The position numbers were made by a program, and so were the translations under genes. Below, in pieces: positions 1 through 12,388 of a DNA stretch of 64,000 nt. The stretch comes from Benincasa hispida (lineage: Eukaryota > Streptophyta > Magnoliopsida > Cucurbitales > Cucurbitaceae). Within the stretch, counting starts at the first letter, position 1; every line of letters starts with the position of its first letter. The notes under the pieces were generated by a model. That model saw only the letters and a program-made list of their open reading frames with translations. It was not told the origin of the DNA and did not search any database. The stretch is from the NCBI RefSeq assembly GCF_009727055.1, contig NC_052357.1, positions 2,562,160 to 2,626,159 of the forward strand, given 5' to 3'.

Positions 1-327
1 AAGATGAATTGACAACTCAAATTTAATTGATTTTTGTATGCAAAATTATATGGCTATATAGCATAATTGTAATTAGGTTGCAATAACTAGAAATCTTGAA
101 TGAAAATGTGGACTTTTTCCTATTTTCTTGAAAGTATGACTAATTTAGAACATTCAAATAATTCATTCTTGAATTGACTCAATAGTAATTCAAGAATGTT
201 ATAGTTGAGAAAACCTAAGAAGTGCATGCAATTTAGGGATTAGATGTGGAAAGTCTTTAGGAACCATCTATGATCTAATTTAAGGTTAATTGACCAATTT
301 AGGTTAAATGACTAATTACGGTATTAG
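1..327. other. Unassigned AT-rich sequence, left flank of a solo LTR
   Basis: No ORF or recognisable domain. The last five bases (ATTAG, 323-327) recur right after the solo LTR at 2293-2297, so this piece and 2298-2690 were continuous before that insertion. It may be part of an older gypsy-type LTR, but nothing proves this. Confidence 0.4.
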
Positions 328-2292
328 TGTTGGGTTGTATGTCTAAAACTCATAGTTTGTAATGTTAAACATATTTTATTATCAATAAAGATGTTATTGA
401 TGTTTATTCAATTGTTAAATATGTAAATTCCACTTATAAAGACTAAATTCAATAAACTAATGATCCATGGCTATTATATGAATACTTGAACTTTATGTGG
501 AGATATAAGAGTGTATCAAGTTCAGTAAATAGAAAAAATGGTCTATAATATACAAAAAAGGTTGGATACCTTATTCTGGTAACACTATTGGATGTGACTC
601 ACTTTGTAGTTGTTACAATTTATTATAAAGTGCTACAAACAAAGTGATCCTGATTCGTTCATGTGGTGACATGAGGAGTGAGGGTGTTTTGTGCAATGAG
701 TTTGCATAAGATCAAACCAAGAAGTAAATCACTCTTACTTTATAACTTGTTTATTGTCTAAGATTGACTATTTCACAGCGATGACCTAGGTAACTTAACC
801 TTAATCCTGAGCTAATTATGAACTCCTATTTATTCGGGATTATCCTTAGATTTTCATGGGTGAGAGTTGGCTCAACAGTGCCGGCTCAATATGCCTATCA
901 TTTCAGGTGTAAGATCGGGTAGATAGCTAGGGATATAGGGTGCAAGATGGAACTCACTCCTACCCGCTTTTAGGGTTAGTAGAGATGTTGTTCCCTTAAG
1001 TGCTAACTCTGAGTCTTGAATAAAGGGCCTTACCCTCTCATTGGCCCGAAGGGATTCGGTTTGATAATTGGATCTCAAACCAATTGTTCACTAGAGGATC
1101 AGTGGAACTTAAAGAATAAGAGGTAATCTCGAGGGTAAAACAGCTTTTCCCCTAGCCATTATTACGAACAACCTGTGAATGGTTAACTTACTAATCATGG
1201 TTATATCGAGTGGACACAATATATCTACAGTGAGCAGCTACTAGACTTTAGTGGAGTGACCCAGTAGTTAACGAATGGTGGTTAATTAGGTTAAAGAGTA
1301 TAGCCGGTTAATCTTAGATCGTTGGAGCCCATGATCTGTAGGTCCATTAGGTTCCTCTTCTAGCTCACAAATGGAATAAACCTTAGAATAGCGTGATGAG
1401 TTAATTTGAAACGTTCAAATTCGAATTAAGGGAATTAGTTATTATAAATGATATAATAATTAAATGAAATAGAAGAATAGGTTGATATTTAAATTCGACT
1501 TAAATATCAAAATTACATGAATAAGGATTTATGGTCGTGGAATTGGTGTTAAATTAATTTAATATTTGATACTAAATTATTTAATTAATTCAATTAATTT
1601 TAAAATTGAAATTAGGATTTTGTGAAAATTTAAATTTAGAAAATTAATTTTGTTTAATTTAATAGTTGAAAACTTAGATTAAAAATTTAATTTTTAATAA
1701 AAATTCAATTAATTGTTTTTAATAAATTTTAAAATAGAAATTGATTTCAAATTTTTGGAAATTAATTTTTAATTTGATTAAAATTAAATAATTAATTGAA
1801 AATTAATTGGAAAAACCAATTTTAAGTGGATTTTTCCCACACAACTCACCTAATTCCACTAAATCCACCAAGTAGGTGGTGTCTTCACTTGATGAAGACT
1901 TGCAGCATGCTAAGGTTGAATAATACACTCAAGCTTCAGCTGAGGGAAGGCATACAAACAATTGGATTTTTCTGAGATTCCATATTAAAGAAGGGTTCTT
2001 CAGTTTTTGAGAAAAAACCAATCACTTCTTCTCCAAAATTCCCTTGTTCCAGCTTGTTTGAGTCCCACAACTCAATCTAAGGTCCTAGAGGATAGTAGGG
2101 AAGCTGGTCTGGTGGTTCACGGTTAGTAGATGAGAAGATTGCACCCGATTTTGAAGTCTCAAGAAGATCTTCAAAGGTATTTGTGAAACTCTCTATATAT
2201 TGTATGAACATGTTTAGTTTGAAGCTAAAATTGATGAATTAGACTGTTTAATGATTATGTTTTCTTCCGCTGCATGCTTGTTGAAACTAACA
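328..2292 (+). mobile_element. Solo copia LTR, TSD ATTAG
   Basis: The unit begins TGTTGGGTTGTATGTC and ends CTAACA, about 1.97 kb, with TG...CA ends. It is flanked by the 5-bp repeat ATTAG (323-327 and 2293-2297). The sequence belongs to the same broad family as the LTRs at 25302-27299, 39297-41290 and 49412-51357, sharing the opening 'TGTTGGG..ATGTC.TAAAACTC.TAGTTTGTAA' pattern and a long A/T-rich middle. There is no primer-binding site after it and no polypurine tract before it. It is therefore a solo LTR left by LTR-LTR recombination. The only sizeable ORF (872-1078, minus) lies inside the LTR and is not a gene. Confidence 0.85.
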
Positions 2293-2690
2293 ATTAGGGC
2301 TTAACCTTAATAGACTTTGGAACAAATGAGTTACATGAAATTAATTAAGTCTATGATAGAATTAGGTTAATGTACTAATTCCCCAAGATCCTCTTTCCAT
2401 TGAAATTCTTATGTAATTTCTTTCATACTCTCTCTCATTAATCTTATTATCAAAATTTCATATTAATTATTATTTTACTTTTGCTTTGTTTCTTAAAAAC
2501 AAACATACACCCCCCCTCCCCCTCCCCACAATTTGGATTTCAAAATTCAATTTTATCAAATTAAAAGAGGATCTCTGTGGATTGACCTCGTACTCACTAT
2601 ATCTACTTGTTAGAGTAAGTTGTTGTATGTATTTAGAAATTTTATTTGTTTAGGGCTAAGCTTGAAACTAATGACGTCATTTTTTGTCTG
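2293..2690. other. Unassigned flank with poly-C tract
   Basis: Continuation of the sequence left of the solo LTR. It contains a C-rich run (about 2509-2528) and a stretch about 2440-2640 that resembles the end of a gypsy-type LTR ('TGGATTGACCTCGTACTCACT'). No coding potential is seen. Confidence 0.35.
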
Positions 2691-4289
2691 AACAATGTCA
2701 TATAGTGAAAATCCCACCATAGATTTATGCATTTTTCATGCATCATTTATATTATAAATTATATATATATAATTGCATGATTTAATTTTATAGCATGCTC
2801 ATGCATCATATAGTATAAGTGTCATATTATATGCTTGCATGCATTAATAACATAGTCATGCATCATTTATGTTATAAGAGTTATAATATATATAGTTGAA
2901 TGTATGGATGCAAATATGTCATTAAATGTTTCATTACTTTAATATATAAGTTTTATGTATGTATAGTAATGAAATGGGAATTGCGAGATGCATGACATTA
3001 CTTTAGATAATTTTATAATTGTTATAATTTTATTAAGTATGTCGTACGATTCAATATATGGTTTTAATTTGTTTCATTTATTTTATTATCGTTATAATTA
3101 AATTAAATTAGAAATTAAAATCAATAATTCAGAATTGCATGCAAACCTTAGGTTAAAATAATTTTTTAAAATAGTTTTAAAATATGATTCACATAGACCT
3201 AAGATCACAAATTTCTAATGAGATTAGAAATCAGTTTAATTTTTTTAATCAATTTAATAGGATTAAATTGGTTTAAATAAAAGATTAAATTTGTAGCAAA
3301 CGTTCTATAAGGGACCTTTTGTATAAGGCTAGTTCTGTCTAGGCTAGGGTATTTAAGTTGATGAAAACGGAACACTCCTACTTGGGAACTAACTTGGAAA
3401 GGTGAATTAGATAAATTTTCTACAAGCATGCAATTGTTGATTAAGGTTTGTTAAAGTGTTTAATGAACATTAATCAAAATTGTTTAATTATCCAAAGTAA
3501 GTGTTACTTTTGGGCACACTTAAACATTCACTTAGTAAAAATAACTAGTCGTATTTTTCCTATGTTAAATAAACCGTAGGTTATTAAAATACTCAGTGGG
3601 AGGAAAAATATGTATACGACATGTCAATTTTTCACTCACATTTCTATTTTAATATTCACACCGTGAGACTCATGCTTGGCCTTGAGACCCCCTGGGAGCA
3701 TCCCCGTTCGGATGGTGTTTGCATGGGTCAATATCAAGGTGAAAGGAGAGAGTATTTATAGTAAGTGGGAGAGGGATGTGTGTCAATATGTTCTACGGTC
3801 TCCTTCATTTGTTTGCACCATGAGATCTTATTGCACGACCTCGAGGCACCCTGAGAGCGTCCCCCTTTGAATGGTTTGTGCATTAGGTCAATATCAAGGC
3901 AAACTTTAGAAATGGATAAGATCGCTTTAGTTTTTGCCCCAATCGGTTTTTCCCTTTGATTGACTCATTGGGGCGGAAATTTTAGGCTCTAAAATGAAGG
4001 GTCACACCTACGAGAAATTATTAAGCTAGTTAATGATTTCTTGACCAAATCAATGATGACTGATTGTTATAGGATAAAAGTTATTCTGGTATAATAATTG
4101 GTTGAGAATGTATCAGTTTAGTGAAGGGACAACTGAACCCTTTGGTGGCTTTTGTTCTAAATCATTGAAGCATCATTGTAAAAAAAATTAGATATTATAT
4201 GGGGTTCATGTAGTTTTTGCTAAAATTAATGGATGTTTTAGAGTAATGATAAAATCTAATGTAGATCAATTTTTTTCTTTTCAACAAAA
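2691..4289 (+). mobile_element. Copia element A: untranslated leader
   Basis: A long A/T-rich, non-coding stretch before a recognisable gag start. It is colinear with the minus-strand leader of element F (about 36900-38500). Shared blocks include a 'GCATGCAA..CTTAGGTTAA' patch, a 'CTGTCTAGG..TACTTAAGTTGA' block and a block around 3590-3880 with 'CTCAGTGGGAG'. No 5' LTR or primer site for A is seen in the window. Within 3660-3900 a roughly 180-bp segment is loosely repeated: 'GAGACCCCCTGGGAGCATCC' near 3683 resembles 'GAGGCACCCTGAGAGCGTCC' near 3842. The short ORFs here are chance. Confidence 0.6.
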
Positions 4290-5187
4290 ATGTCAAATTG
4301 TATTTTTCCATTATCTGCCTCTAGTAACTTGAATTATACGACTTGGAAAGATTTAATTAAAACTTTTTTCGTGGTTAATGACCTCAACATCGTCTTGACT
4401 GAGGATTGTCCTCAAGTCCCAATCCTTGATGCAACATGAAGTGTTCGTGATGCATACGAGATGTGGACGAAGGCTAATGATAAGACCCGAGTTTACATTT
4501 TGGCAAGCATACTTGGTACCTTAGCCAAAAGATTTGAGAGCATGGTCACTACATATCAGATCATGCAATCAATACAAGAATTTTTTGAGAGGAGGTTCTC
4601 ACAATTCAAGAAAAATGGGGTTGATGACGATGAAACCAGTAATGTTAGCTCCCTAGATATACTCTAGTCCATATTGAATGTCAAGGGACAAATAGAAAAA
4701 GCAAATGTTGCTAAATCTAGTGAAGTTAATCAACGAGAATTGTCTTCTGAGATGAAACTTGGAGTTTATGACATGGATTATGGAGCTGATCCCACTACTC
4801 TCCAGAAAAGAAAGAACTCCGAAGAAAATAAATCTAATTTATTTGTCTTGAAAACATGCTTAGTAAAAAATGATGATTCTGCCTGGATAGTTGATTCAAG
4901 AGCTACTAATCACGTATATTCTTCCTATCAGGGATTTAATTCCTGGAGACAATTAGTAGTTGAAGAGACGACTCTCAGAGTCGGTACTGGTGAAACCCTT
5001 TCAACTATTGCTATAGGCAAGCATAAGTTATTTTTGGACAAGAAACGATATATATTATTAGATGACGTATATGTAGTTCATCAAATCAAGAGGAATTTAA
5101 TATATGTTTCTTGTCTGATTGAACAGAAGTATTCCTTATCATTCTCTGAAAATAAAATGCTTCTTTTTAAGAATTGAATAGAGCTAA
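4290..5187 (+). pseudogene. Copia element A: gag remnant and protease
   Basis: A gag-like start (ATG at 4290, MSNCIF...) reads into a UBN2/DUF4219-type gag piece, stops at an in-frame TGA near 4437, and resumes as an open segment at 4461-4667. It ends before any CCHC zinc knuckle. The protease frame is 4674-5177 and carries the aspartic protease region as WIVDSRATNHV. The canonical copia motif is DSGA, so the catalytic-site Gly has become Arg. The segment ends in the YVVHQIKRNLIYVSCL region that precedes the gag-pre-integrase domain. Stops and the missing knuckle mean it cannot make a functional polyprotein. Confidence 0.75.
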
Positions 5188-5621
5188 GCTTTGGTTTAGT
5201 GGGAAAAAACTTGTATGTACTAAGGCCATTAGTTACAAAATTCGTGTTAAATACTGAAATATTCAAAACAGTAAAAATTGTTAAAATACCGAGAATTTCC
5301 TCTAAAGAAAATGTCGATTTATGACATCTAAGGTTAGATCACATTAATCTTAAAAGGATCGAGAGATTGGTGAAAAATAGACTTCTAAATGGTTTAGAAG
5401 AAAACTCTTTATATGTATGTGAATCATGCCTTGAAGGCAAAATGACAAAACGACTTTCACTGGAAAAGGTTATAGAGCCAAATAGACCTTTGAGCTTATA
5501 CATTCAGATCTTCGCAGTCCGATGAATGTAAGAACATAAAGAGGGTATGAATATTTCATCTTTTTCATTGATGATTATTCTAGATATGGGTATCTATACA
5601 TAATGCAACATAAGTCTGAAG
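5188..5621 (+). pseudogene. Copia element A: pre-integrase and integrase, N-terminal part
   Basis: Conceptual translation over several frames shows pre-integrase/integrase sequence with many stops. It includes the first catalytic Asp as IHSDL (near 5500) and the second as FIDDYSRYGYLY (near 5565-5600). The frame is cut at 5621 by the solo LTR. The next integrase residues resume at 7567 (EALEKFKEYK). TSD TGAAG is at 5617-5621 and 7562-7566. Confidence 0.75.
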
Positions 5622-7561
5622 TGTTGGAGTTAGCAAGCTATAAGTGGAAGCAAACAAAATCATTAAGCACCCTAATTCATCAATTCTAGAATTTATGAAA
5701 GAATATTCTAAAGGGAAAAAGAGGGTTTCTGAAAAACTCACCTTTGAAGACTTTAATTCTTCAAGTTCTAACTTGATTTTCTTTTTCAGCAAGATATAGA
5801 CCACCACTTCATCTTCTCTATTATTCTAAGACCTTAGATTGGGTGGTGGAACCCAAAATGAGCAGGAATTTGAGGGAAATTGATCTACAGTTTTTTGGTT
5901 TTTCTTTCAAGCGTGAAGAACTTCCACAAAACCAAAAAATTCCCTTACATGCCTCTATCTCAGTTACAATTTGTTGAGGTTTTATTCACATCTTTCATGC
6001 AATCCCAATTAACAAGAAGATGACAGCACCAACTTAGACAATTTGGCTGGAATTTGAGTGAAAATTATGGTGTCGAAAGTGGGAAAACCTACTAGGGTAA
6101 TTTTCCCATTTTAATTTTTTTTAAAAAAAACAATTTTATTTAAAATCATATTTTAATTTAAATTTCCAAATTTTAAATTAAATCAAAATTTGATTTTATT
6201 ATTTTGACTTTTTAATAAATTCAATTTTCAAAATTAATTCAAAAAATTAATTTTAAATAAAATTTAATTAAGTAATTAAAAATTTTAATTAATTAATTAA
6301 TATAATTTAATATCTAAAATTAAATTATTTACACCACCAATTCCACAAACATGAATCCTCATTCATGTAATTTAAAACATATTTAAATATTATCAAATTC
6401 TCCAATTTCGTTTAATTCGTCAATTAAACATGTAATTGTATCGTATATAATTACTGATTCCCTCAATTTGAATTTGAACGTTTCAAATTCTCTCATCTCG
6501 GTATTCTAAGGTTTAATCCGTTTGTGAGCTAGTAGGGGGACCTAATGGACCTACAGATCATGTGCTCCAACTATCAAAGATTAACTGGCTAAATTCTTTA
6601 ACCTGAACTAACCAACATTCGTTAACTATCGGGTCACTCCATTAAAGCCCTGTAATTGCACTCCTCTCACTATAGATATATTTCTGTCTGCTCGATATAA
6701 CCATAATTAGTAAGTCAACTCTTTACAGGTTATTCGTAATAACGGCTGGGTCAAAAGCTGTTTTACCCCCGAGATTATGTCTTGTTTCTTAAGTCCCACT
6801 GATCTTCTAATGAACAATTGATTTGTGCTCCAATCACTAAATCAAGTTCCTCTCAAGCTAATGAGAGAGTGGGGCCTCTTGTTCAAGACTCGAAGTCAGT
6901 ACTTAAGGGATAACCTGTATACTATCCCTAAAGTTAGGTAGGAGTATATTCCATTTTGCACCATATGTTCTCAACTATCTACCCAATCTTACCCTTGAAA
7001 TGGGAGGCTTATTGAGTCGGCACTGTTGAATCAACCCTCACCCATGCAAATCTAAGGATAATCCTGAATAAATAGGAGTTCATAGTTAGCTCAGGATTAA
7101 GGTCGAGTTACCTAGGTCATCGCTTTGAAATAATCAGTCTTAAACAATAAACAACGTTATAAAGCAAGAGTGACTTATTTCTTGGTCTAGTCTTATACAA
7201 ACTATTTGCATAAGACACCTCCACCTGCATGTCTACACATGAATGATTCAAGTTCACATCGTTTGTACTAAATACAAAGTGAGCCACATCCGATAATGTT
7301 ACCAGAATAAGGTACCCAACCTTATTTGTATACAATAAACCATTTTGGTTACTTACTTGAACATGATCCATTCTTATGTCTCCATATAAAGTCCAAGTAA
7401 TCATGTAATAGCCATGGATCTTAGTTTTTGGATTTTGGCTTTTACAAGTGCAATTTACATATTCAATAACATAGTTATTGTATAAACTTCAATAACATCT
7501 TTATTTCAAATAGAATATGTTTAAATTTACAAATTGCAAGTGTAGGACATATAACCCAACA
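5622..7561 (-). mobile_element. Solo copia LTR in the integrase of element A, TSD TGAAG
   Basis: Read on the minus strand, it starts TGTTGGGTTATATGTCCTAC at 7561 and ends GCTTGCTAACTCCAACA at 5622, about 1.94 kb. It is flanked by TGAAG (5617-5621, 7562-7566), and removing it plus one TSD restores the integrase reading. It is homologous to the LTRs at 25302-27299 and 39297-41290: its interior near 6480-6740, with the block around 'CAGATCATGTGCTCCAAC', matches 26210-26470. It has no internal domain, so it is a solo LTR. ORFs at 5580-5807 and 7117-7404 are shadows. Confidence 0.9.
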
Positions 7562-8059
7562 TGAAGCACTTGAAAAATTCAAGGAATATAAGACTGAACT
7601 TGAAAACTTGTTAGATAACAAGATAAAAACACTACGGTCTGATCATGGTGGAGAATATGTAGACTTAAGATTTCAAAACTATATGATAGAACATGGAATT
7701 ACGTCCCAACTCTCAACCTTAGGTACACCTCAACAAAATGGTGTATCATAAAGGAGAAACAGAATCCTGTTGGATATGGTTTGGTCTATGATGAGCTATG
7801 CTCAACTTCTTGGTTCGGTCAGATGTATTGACACACCCCCTTCAGTTTTGGGGATATGTAGTATAGACTAATGTTTATATTTTGAAAGGGTTCCCTTAAA
7901 GAGTATTTCTGAAACACCTTTTGAGTTATGGAGAAGCTATAAAGTTAGTTTACGCCATTTCAGAATTTGGGGATGTCCATCCCATGTGCTAATGGCATAC
8001 CCTAAAAAGTTGAAACCTTGTAAAAAAATATGCCTATTTGTAGCCCCAAGGAAACGAGA
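7562..8059 (+). pseudogene. Copia element A: integrase, C-terminal part
   Basis: Translation gives the copia integrase block around LRSDHGGEY, then TPQQNGV with the region that supplies the catalytic Glu, then HFRIWGCPSHVLMAYPKKL. An in-frame stop follows QQNGVS and a frameshift lies around 7850. It is cut at 8059 by insertion B. The next residues of the same domain resume at 19044. TSD CGAGA is at 8055-8059 and 19039-19043. Confidence 0.8.
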
Positions 8060-8399
8060 TGTCAACCCTGTACTCCATTTTTCCTACATAAGTGAGTAAC
8101 AAGCGTGTTAAGTAAAATTATGAAAGAAGGTAAAGAAAGTAGGTAGATGGAGGAAGACAATTCTAAGTGTTAGAAATACTTAGTTAAGGGTGAGTTTTAG
8201 ATAATATAACAAGTGAAAATTGGCTAAAGTATGGAAGCAAAGTGTAAGCATACGTTGATGGAGAAGTGTGGACGCATGAGGTTGCGTGTGTAGTAACCAA
8301 GGCTTGTAGAGGCTAAGTGTTTAAGGCAAGGGTAAACTATGCGTTGGTACTAAGGATGAACGCATGGATTGAAAGGCATAATGCGTTGATAAGGTTTGC

Positions 8400-8688
8400 G
8401 GCAGCCTCAAGTCTATATGAGTAAAGACGCTAGACGATCGTGTAGCAGATGAGCGGCACTATACGATTGCGTATGCGATCGTCTAGTAAGTCAAAGATAC
8501 TACATGATAAGGTAGGCGATCATGTAGGTGGCCGTTGGGCGATCGTGTAGTAATTGCGCGGAGCTAAACGATAGCGCTATACTTTGGACGATAGCGCTAA
8601 GCGATGGGGCATTGGCACTGCACGATCGGCATAAGCGCTAGACGATGAGCTGCACGACAAGCGCTAGATGATAGACATTGGGCGCTAG
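8400..8688 (+). repeat. Degenerate CTAGACGAT-type minisatellite, left part of the B LTR array
   Basis: Many copies of GACGAT/GCGATCG/GCGCTAGA lie about 15-25 bp apart, for example 'AGCGCTAGATGATAGACATT' near 8660. The last unit is interrupted at 8688 by a solo LTR. The array continues at 10403-10429 and at 12389-12580, where the 21-bp unit is regular. It belongs to the B LTR, not to the inserted LTRs. Confidence 0.6.
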
Positions 8689-10402
8689 TGTAATGCGTAT
8701 TTTTAGCATGATCCAAGTCCATGCCATAAGCTTGATGACATAGATTTTATGCGATGATATGTGATACTACTTCTAGATATGCATTATTAATGAATGTTTT
8801 TGTAGTATCCTGTGCGTTGTCATATGTTTCCTTCCGTTGAAACCAAGTATAATTTCACCGCAAGTTTCTCGGTGTGATCCGAGGTCGAAAATGCGATAAT
8901 AACATAAATTGCGTTAAAGTAAATCTAAGCTAAGATGATACAAGATACAGGTTTCGTAATACAAGATACTGAGGTCAAGGCTGGCTGTGAAGATTATAAA
9001 AAGATCGTGTAATGTGGTGACATGTCTTATATGTGAAGTAGAAATAGAGAAGATAATTAATACAAACATCGCAAGTTCCTTAATTGCGTTCAAGCTATAA
9101 ATACGGTTCCGCTTTTCCCTTGGCGTACACCTCTCGGTGATCAGCCACATTCCCATATCTCTGTGGTGAAACAGGGACGAACATAATGAACACAAGGTTG
9201 CTTCCATCTCTGGAAGTACTACTTGCTTTAGTTAACGCATTCTTCTAACCTTCTCTCGACAGATTAGAATGATATCTTCACTTCTGCTTTCATAGGTGAA
9301 GATGTCGTCTAGCATGCCTTAGCTAAATGCATTTATCTCTTTAGCACAAATTAAGTTACTCGTATAATCCATTTTAATTACCAGGGTATTAAGAAAACTT
9401 TATGGAGAAATTGATTAATGGAGGAGCGAAAATAGACAGAAAAGTGGAAATGAAAGTGATCGAGACATTCAATAACACTATTTAACATCTGATACATGAT
9501 TTGTGAATGAAGAGATTAAGAGAAAGAAATACAATGGATGAAATAGAGTTAGAAACAAATAAAAATAAACGGCAACGTCTTAGCGCCGATTTGGATGGAG
9601 ATTTTCTTGTCGGCATGGATGGATCGTGCGGAAGGATGAGCTTCCCTCTCAGGCTTGCTCAACCAGTAGTAGGGATCTAAGCACAGAGCTTCACGGCGAG
9701 GATCTGGAAGAATGCACTGAGACTCACCTCTCGGCCTTGTCTGTTCTCTTCCCAAATTTCTTCCGATCAGTATTCAGCTCAGCCTCTCCCTCAATGATCT
9801 AGCATCATTTAGCCCTCGTATCAAGTATATCTTCTCTGAATTCTCTAGGGGTATTTATAGGTGAAAAGCTTTGACTCTTGGCTTGTGGACCCCACTACTT
9901 GTTATAGAAATTTCGAAGATGGAGGAATAAATATTCCTTCTGTTATGCAATCAGACGGCCAAATCTGCACAACGGTTTGTTATACACGTGTCACAATCCT
10001 CCACATTTACATTGCTCATCTGCATCTTTCGATCGGTTGCTCGCATGCGGTGTTGTTTTTATTACCGCGTGCGGTTGAAATTCAACTTGGGATCGACTGT
10101 CGCATTGCGCCGTCATTGCGTTAATCGTCTCTTCATTGTTGATTGATGGGTGCAGTGTAACAGAGATGCGTTGTTCAGTTTCTTGTTGAGCCTTGATCGC
10201 AAGCAGTGACTTGGTTTCCTGCAAAACAGTAGTAGAAATATCCTCTTCTATCATCTTAATGATGTTAATGGGTGTAATTGCGATAATTTATATTTATTGT
10301 ATTTCTGAGCTAATTTTCATACAATCGACGCATATTCCTTCTCTTTTGGCCGCAATATCTGAATAAGGCAGTTTAAATAACTTGTATTTCTACAAGTTAT
10401 CA
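8689..10402 (-). mobile_element. Solo Athila-like LTR '0', TSD GCTAG
   Basis: On the minus strand it starts TGATAACTTGTAGAAATACA (10402) and ends ATACGCATTACA (8689), 1714 bp, flanked by GCTAG (8684-8688, 10403-10407). The TGATAAC..GCAGAAATAC-type start is shared with the LTRs at 10430, 12639, 52046 and (minus) 59374. A TATA-like 'GCTATAAATACG' sits on the opposite strand near 9095. The 'CACCTCTCGGTG' and 'TTTCTCGGTGTGATCCGAGG' blocks match the other copies. No coding sequence: ORFs at 8914-9207, 9549-9755 and 9861-10254 are not supported. Confidence 0.8.
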
Positions 10403-10429
10403 GCTAGACGATGGACGTTGAGTGCTAGA

Positions 10430-12388
10430 TGATAACTAGCAGAAATGCCAGTTATTATAAGACTTTTATTTAGAATTATGAGGGCTAACAAGTAGAAAAT
10501 GCGGTGATAATACTTAGAATTTGTGAAAAATTGAGTTTTGTGTTGATTAGCACCTAAATCTTCATTGACCCAATATTATGCGTTACTCCATGCCAAAGTG
10601 TCTATTTTTGTAGCTATCGCAGGAATCAAATGCTTGCGTTGGAAATAAGCAATCGCAATCAAACGCATCTGCTGAAGCCAAACGACTGCAAAGACAAATG
10701 CATGTGGTGATCGCATGCGTCCATCGCCTGGAAGTTGCAGTGATTAAGCGAATGTGGTAATCACTTGGAGATTGCGGTCACGGAGTTATAACCATAATAG
10801 AAGGGCGATCGCAAGATGGGTAGAATGCGTTGATACTTCAACTGGATTAAGCTCGGACGCATACCTTGGGAGTATCAACAAGATAAGATGATGTGTCATT
10901 GCCCATACCGCGACAAAGGCAGCAGTGAGACATAACACAATCATGATAGTTGTCGGCATTTAAACTCTATAAATAGCCCCTTGGACCTTCATTTCAAGAC
11001 ATCCGAACTTCTGCCTCAAGGCAGAGGTTTGCGATCACAGATGAGAGCATGAGCGAGATTTTCAGTGAGATTGCGGTCACGGAGTGATAACCATAATAGA
11101 AGGGCAATTGCAAGATGGGTAGAATGCGTTGATACTTCAGCTGGATTAAGCTCGGACGCATACCTTGGGAGTATCAACAAGATAAGATGATGTGGCATTG
11201 CCCATACCGTGACAAAGGCAGCAGTGAGACATAACGCAATCATGATAGTTGTCGGCGTTTAAACTCTATAAATAGCCCCTTGGACCTTCATTTCAAGACA
11301 TCAGAACTTTTTCCTCAAGGCAGAGGTTTGCGATCACAGATGAGAGCATGAGCGAGATTTTCAGTGAGAATTCTTCATCTCCATAAACCAAACCGAGTGA
11401 TGACCGGAGCTTTTGCCAGAGATAAAGCTCAAGAGAGACATCTCCACCATTCATCCATGGCACCCCCAGCAGCCTTGACACAGAGTCTTTCATTTCTTCT
11501 ATAACCTCTGTATTGTATTACATTTTAGCTTAAGATATTAAGACATTTTATAATCAATTCATATCTTGATTCCTTCAATGCCATCTTCTTCACCATCTTT
11601 ATCTTTATCATCGTTTACCTTCATCATTTATTTATCAAAGGCGATCGCATACTTAATCGTCTATCCTAGAGATAAGACGTATGTAGCAACCCACCGAGAG
11701 GTGTGCATTGTGTGAGTATAGTGAGTTAATCCTCTTTGTTTGGTGAAAGGCTGTAGCAACGCTTGTCTATGGGTTGTTGCAATGCTTGTCTATAAGCTAA
11801 TTAGCCACATCTACCTGCCTGAGAAGGTAAGAGATGTAACGCACTAAAGCAAAGTATGCATTGTTCCTACAGATAGGCACGGTCTTATGCTCGACGCACC
11901 CATGCACTATAGAGTTATAGTCATGCGGCTGACCACCGAGAGGTGTGCGATGCGTTAATGTGACGAGTTGGGATTACTCGAGCGATTTAAGATAATAAAC
12001 ATTACTATGCGTTAACGGTTGTTGTGTATCTACCAATTCTCATTGTAAGTCTCCTATTACTCAATCTGTTTAGTTAGAGTATTTGTAGTGCGTAAATCCA
12101 TTAAACTGCTTCTTTTAACTTTTAATCATTGCCTCAAACGCATTTCTTCATAAGCATTATTAAGCGACAAGTCCATGTGTTCGACCTCAGATTACCCGAG
12201 AAACTTGCGTTTTCGTTATACTTGGCGAGAAGGCAAGAAAACTTGTGATAGGAACGCATGGTCATTGCATACTAGATTAACACATTTTCATTCCAACGCA
12301 GGACCTCTGATGCATGGGTATAACCGCATAGCTTAAGCCATGTATAACGCATGATTGCATGCACAACCCCATCAATTTTCCTTCAACA
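10430..12388 (+). mobile_element. Solo Athila-like LTR '1', TSD CTAGA, with doubled promoter
   Basis: It starts TGATAACTAGCAGAAATGCC and ends TTTTCCTTCAACA, 1959 bp, flanked by CTAGA (10425-10429, 12389-12393). It aligns along its length with LTR '2': 'TTATTTAGAATTATGAGGGC' occurs at both starts, and 'GCAGCCTTGACACA' and 'GAGAGGTGTGCGTTGTG'-type blocks occur later. It lies head-to-head with LTR '0', separated only by 27 bp of the minisatellite. It is a solo LTR because the TSD brackets a single LTR. A 299-bp segment containing its TATA box is tandemly doubled. Confidence 0.82.
10770..11368 (+). repeat. Tandem duplication (2 x about 299 bp) of the LTR '1' promoter
   Basis: The copies are 10770-11068 and 11069-11368 and are nearly identical, from 'GATTGCGGTCACGGAGT' to 'GAGCGAGATTTTCAGTGA'. 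Each carries the sequence CTCTATAAATAGCCCCTT, with TATAAATA at 10968-10975 and 11267-11274, giving two core promoters 299 bp apart. The copies differ at a handful of bases (for example GGCGATCGC versus GGCAATTGC), so it is an old or diverging duplication, not simple assembly echo. ORFs at 11016-11243 and 11293-11493 are spurious. Confidence 0.85.
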
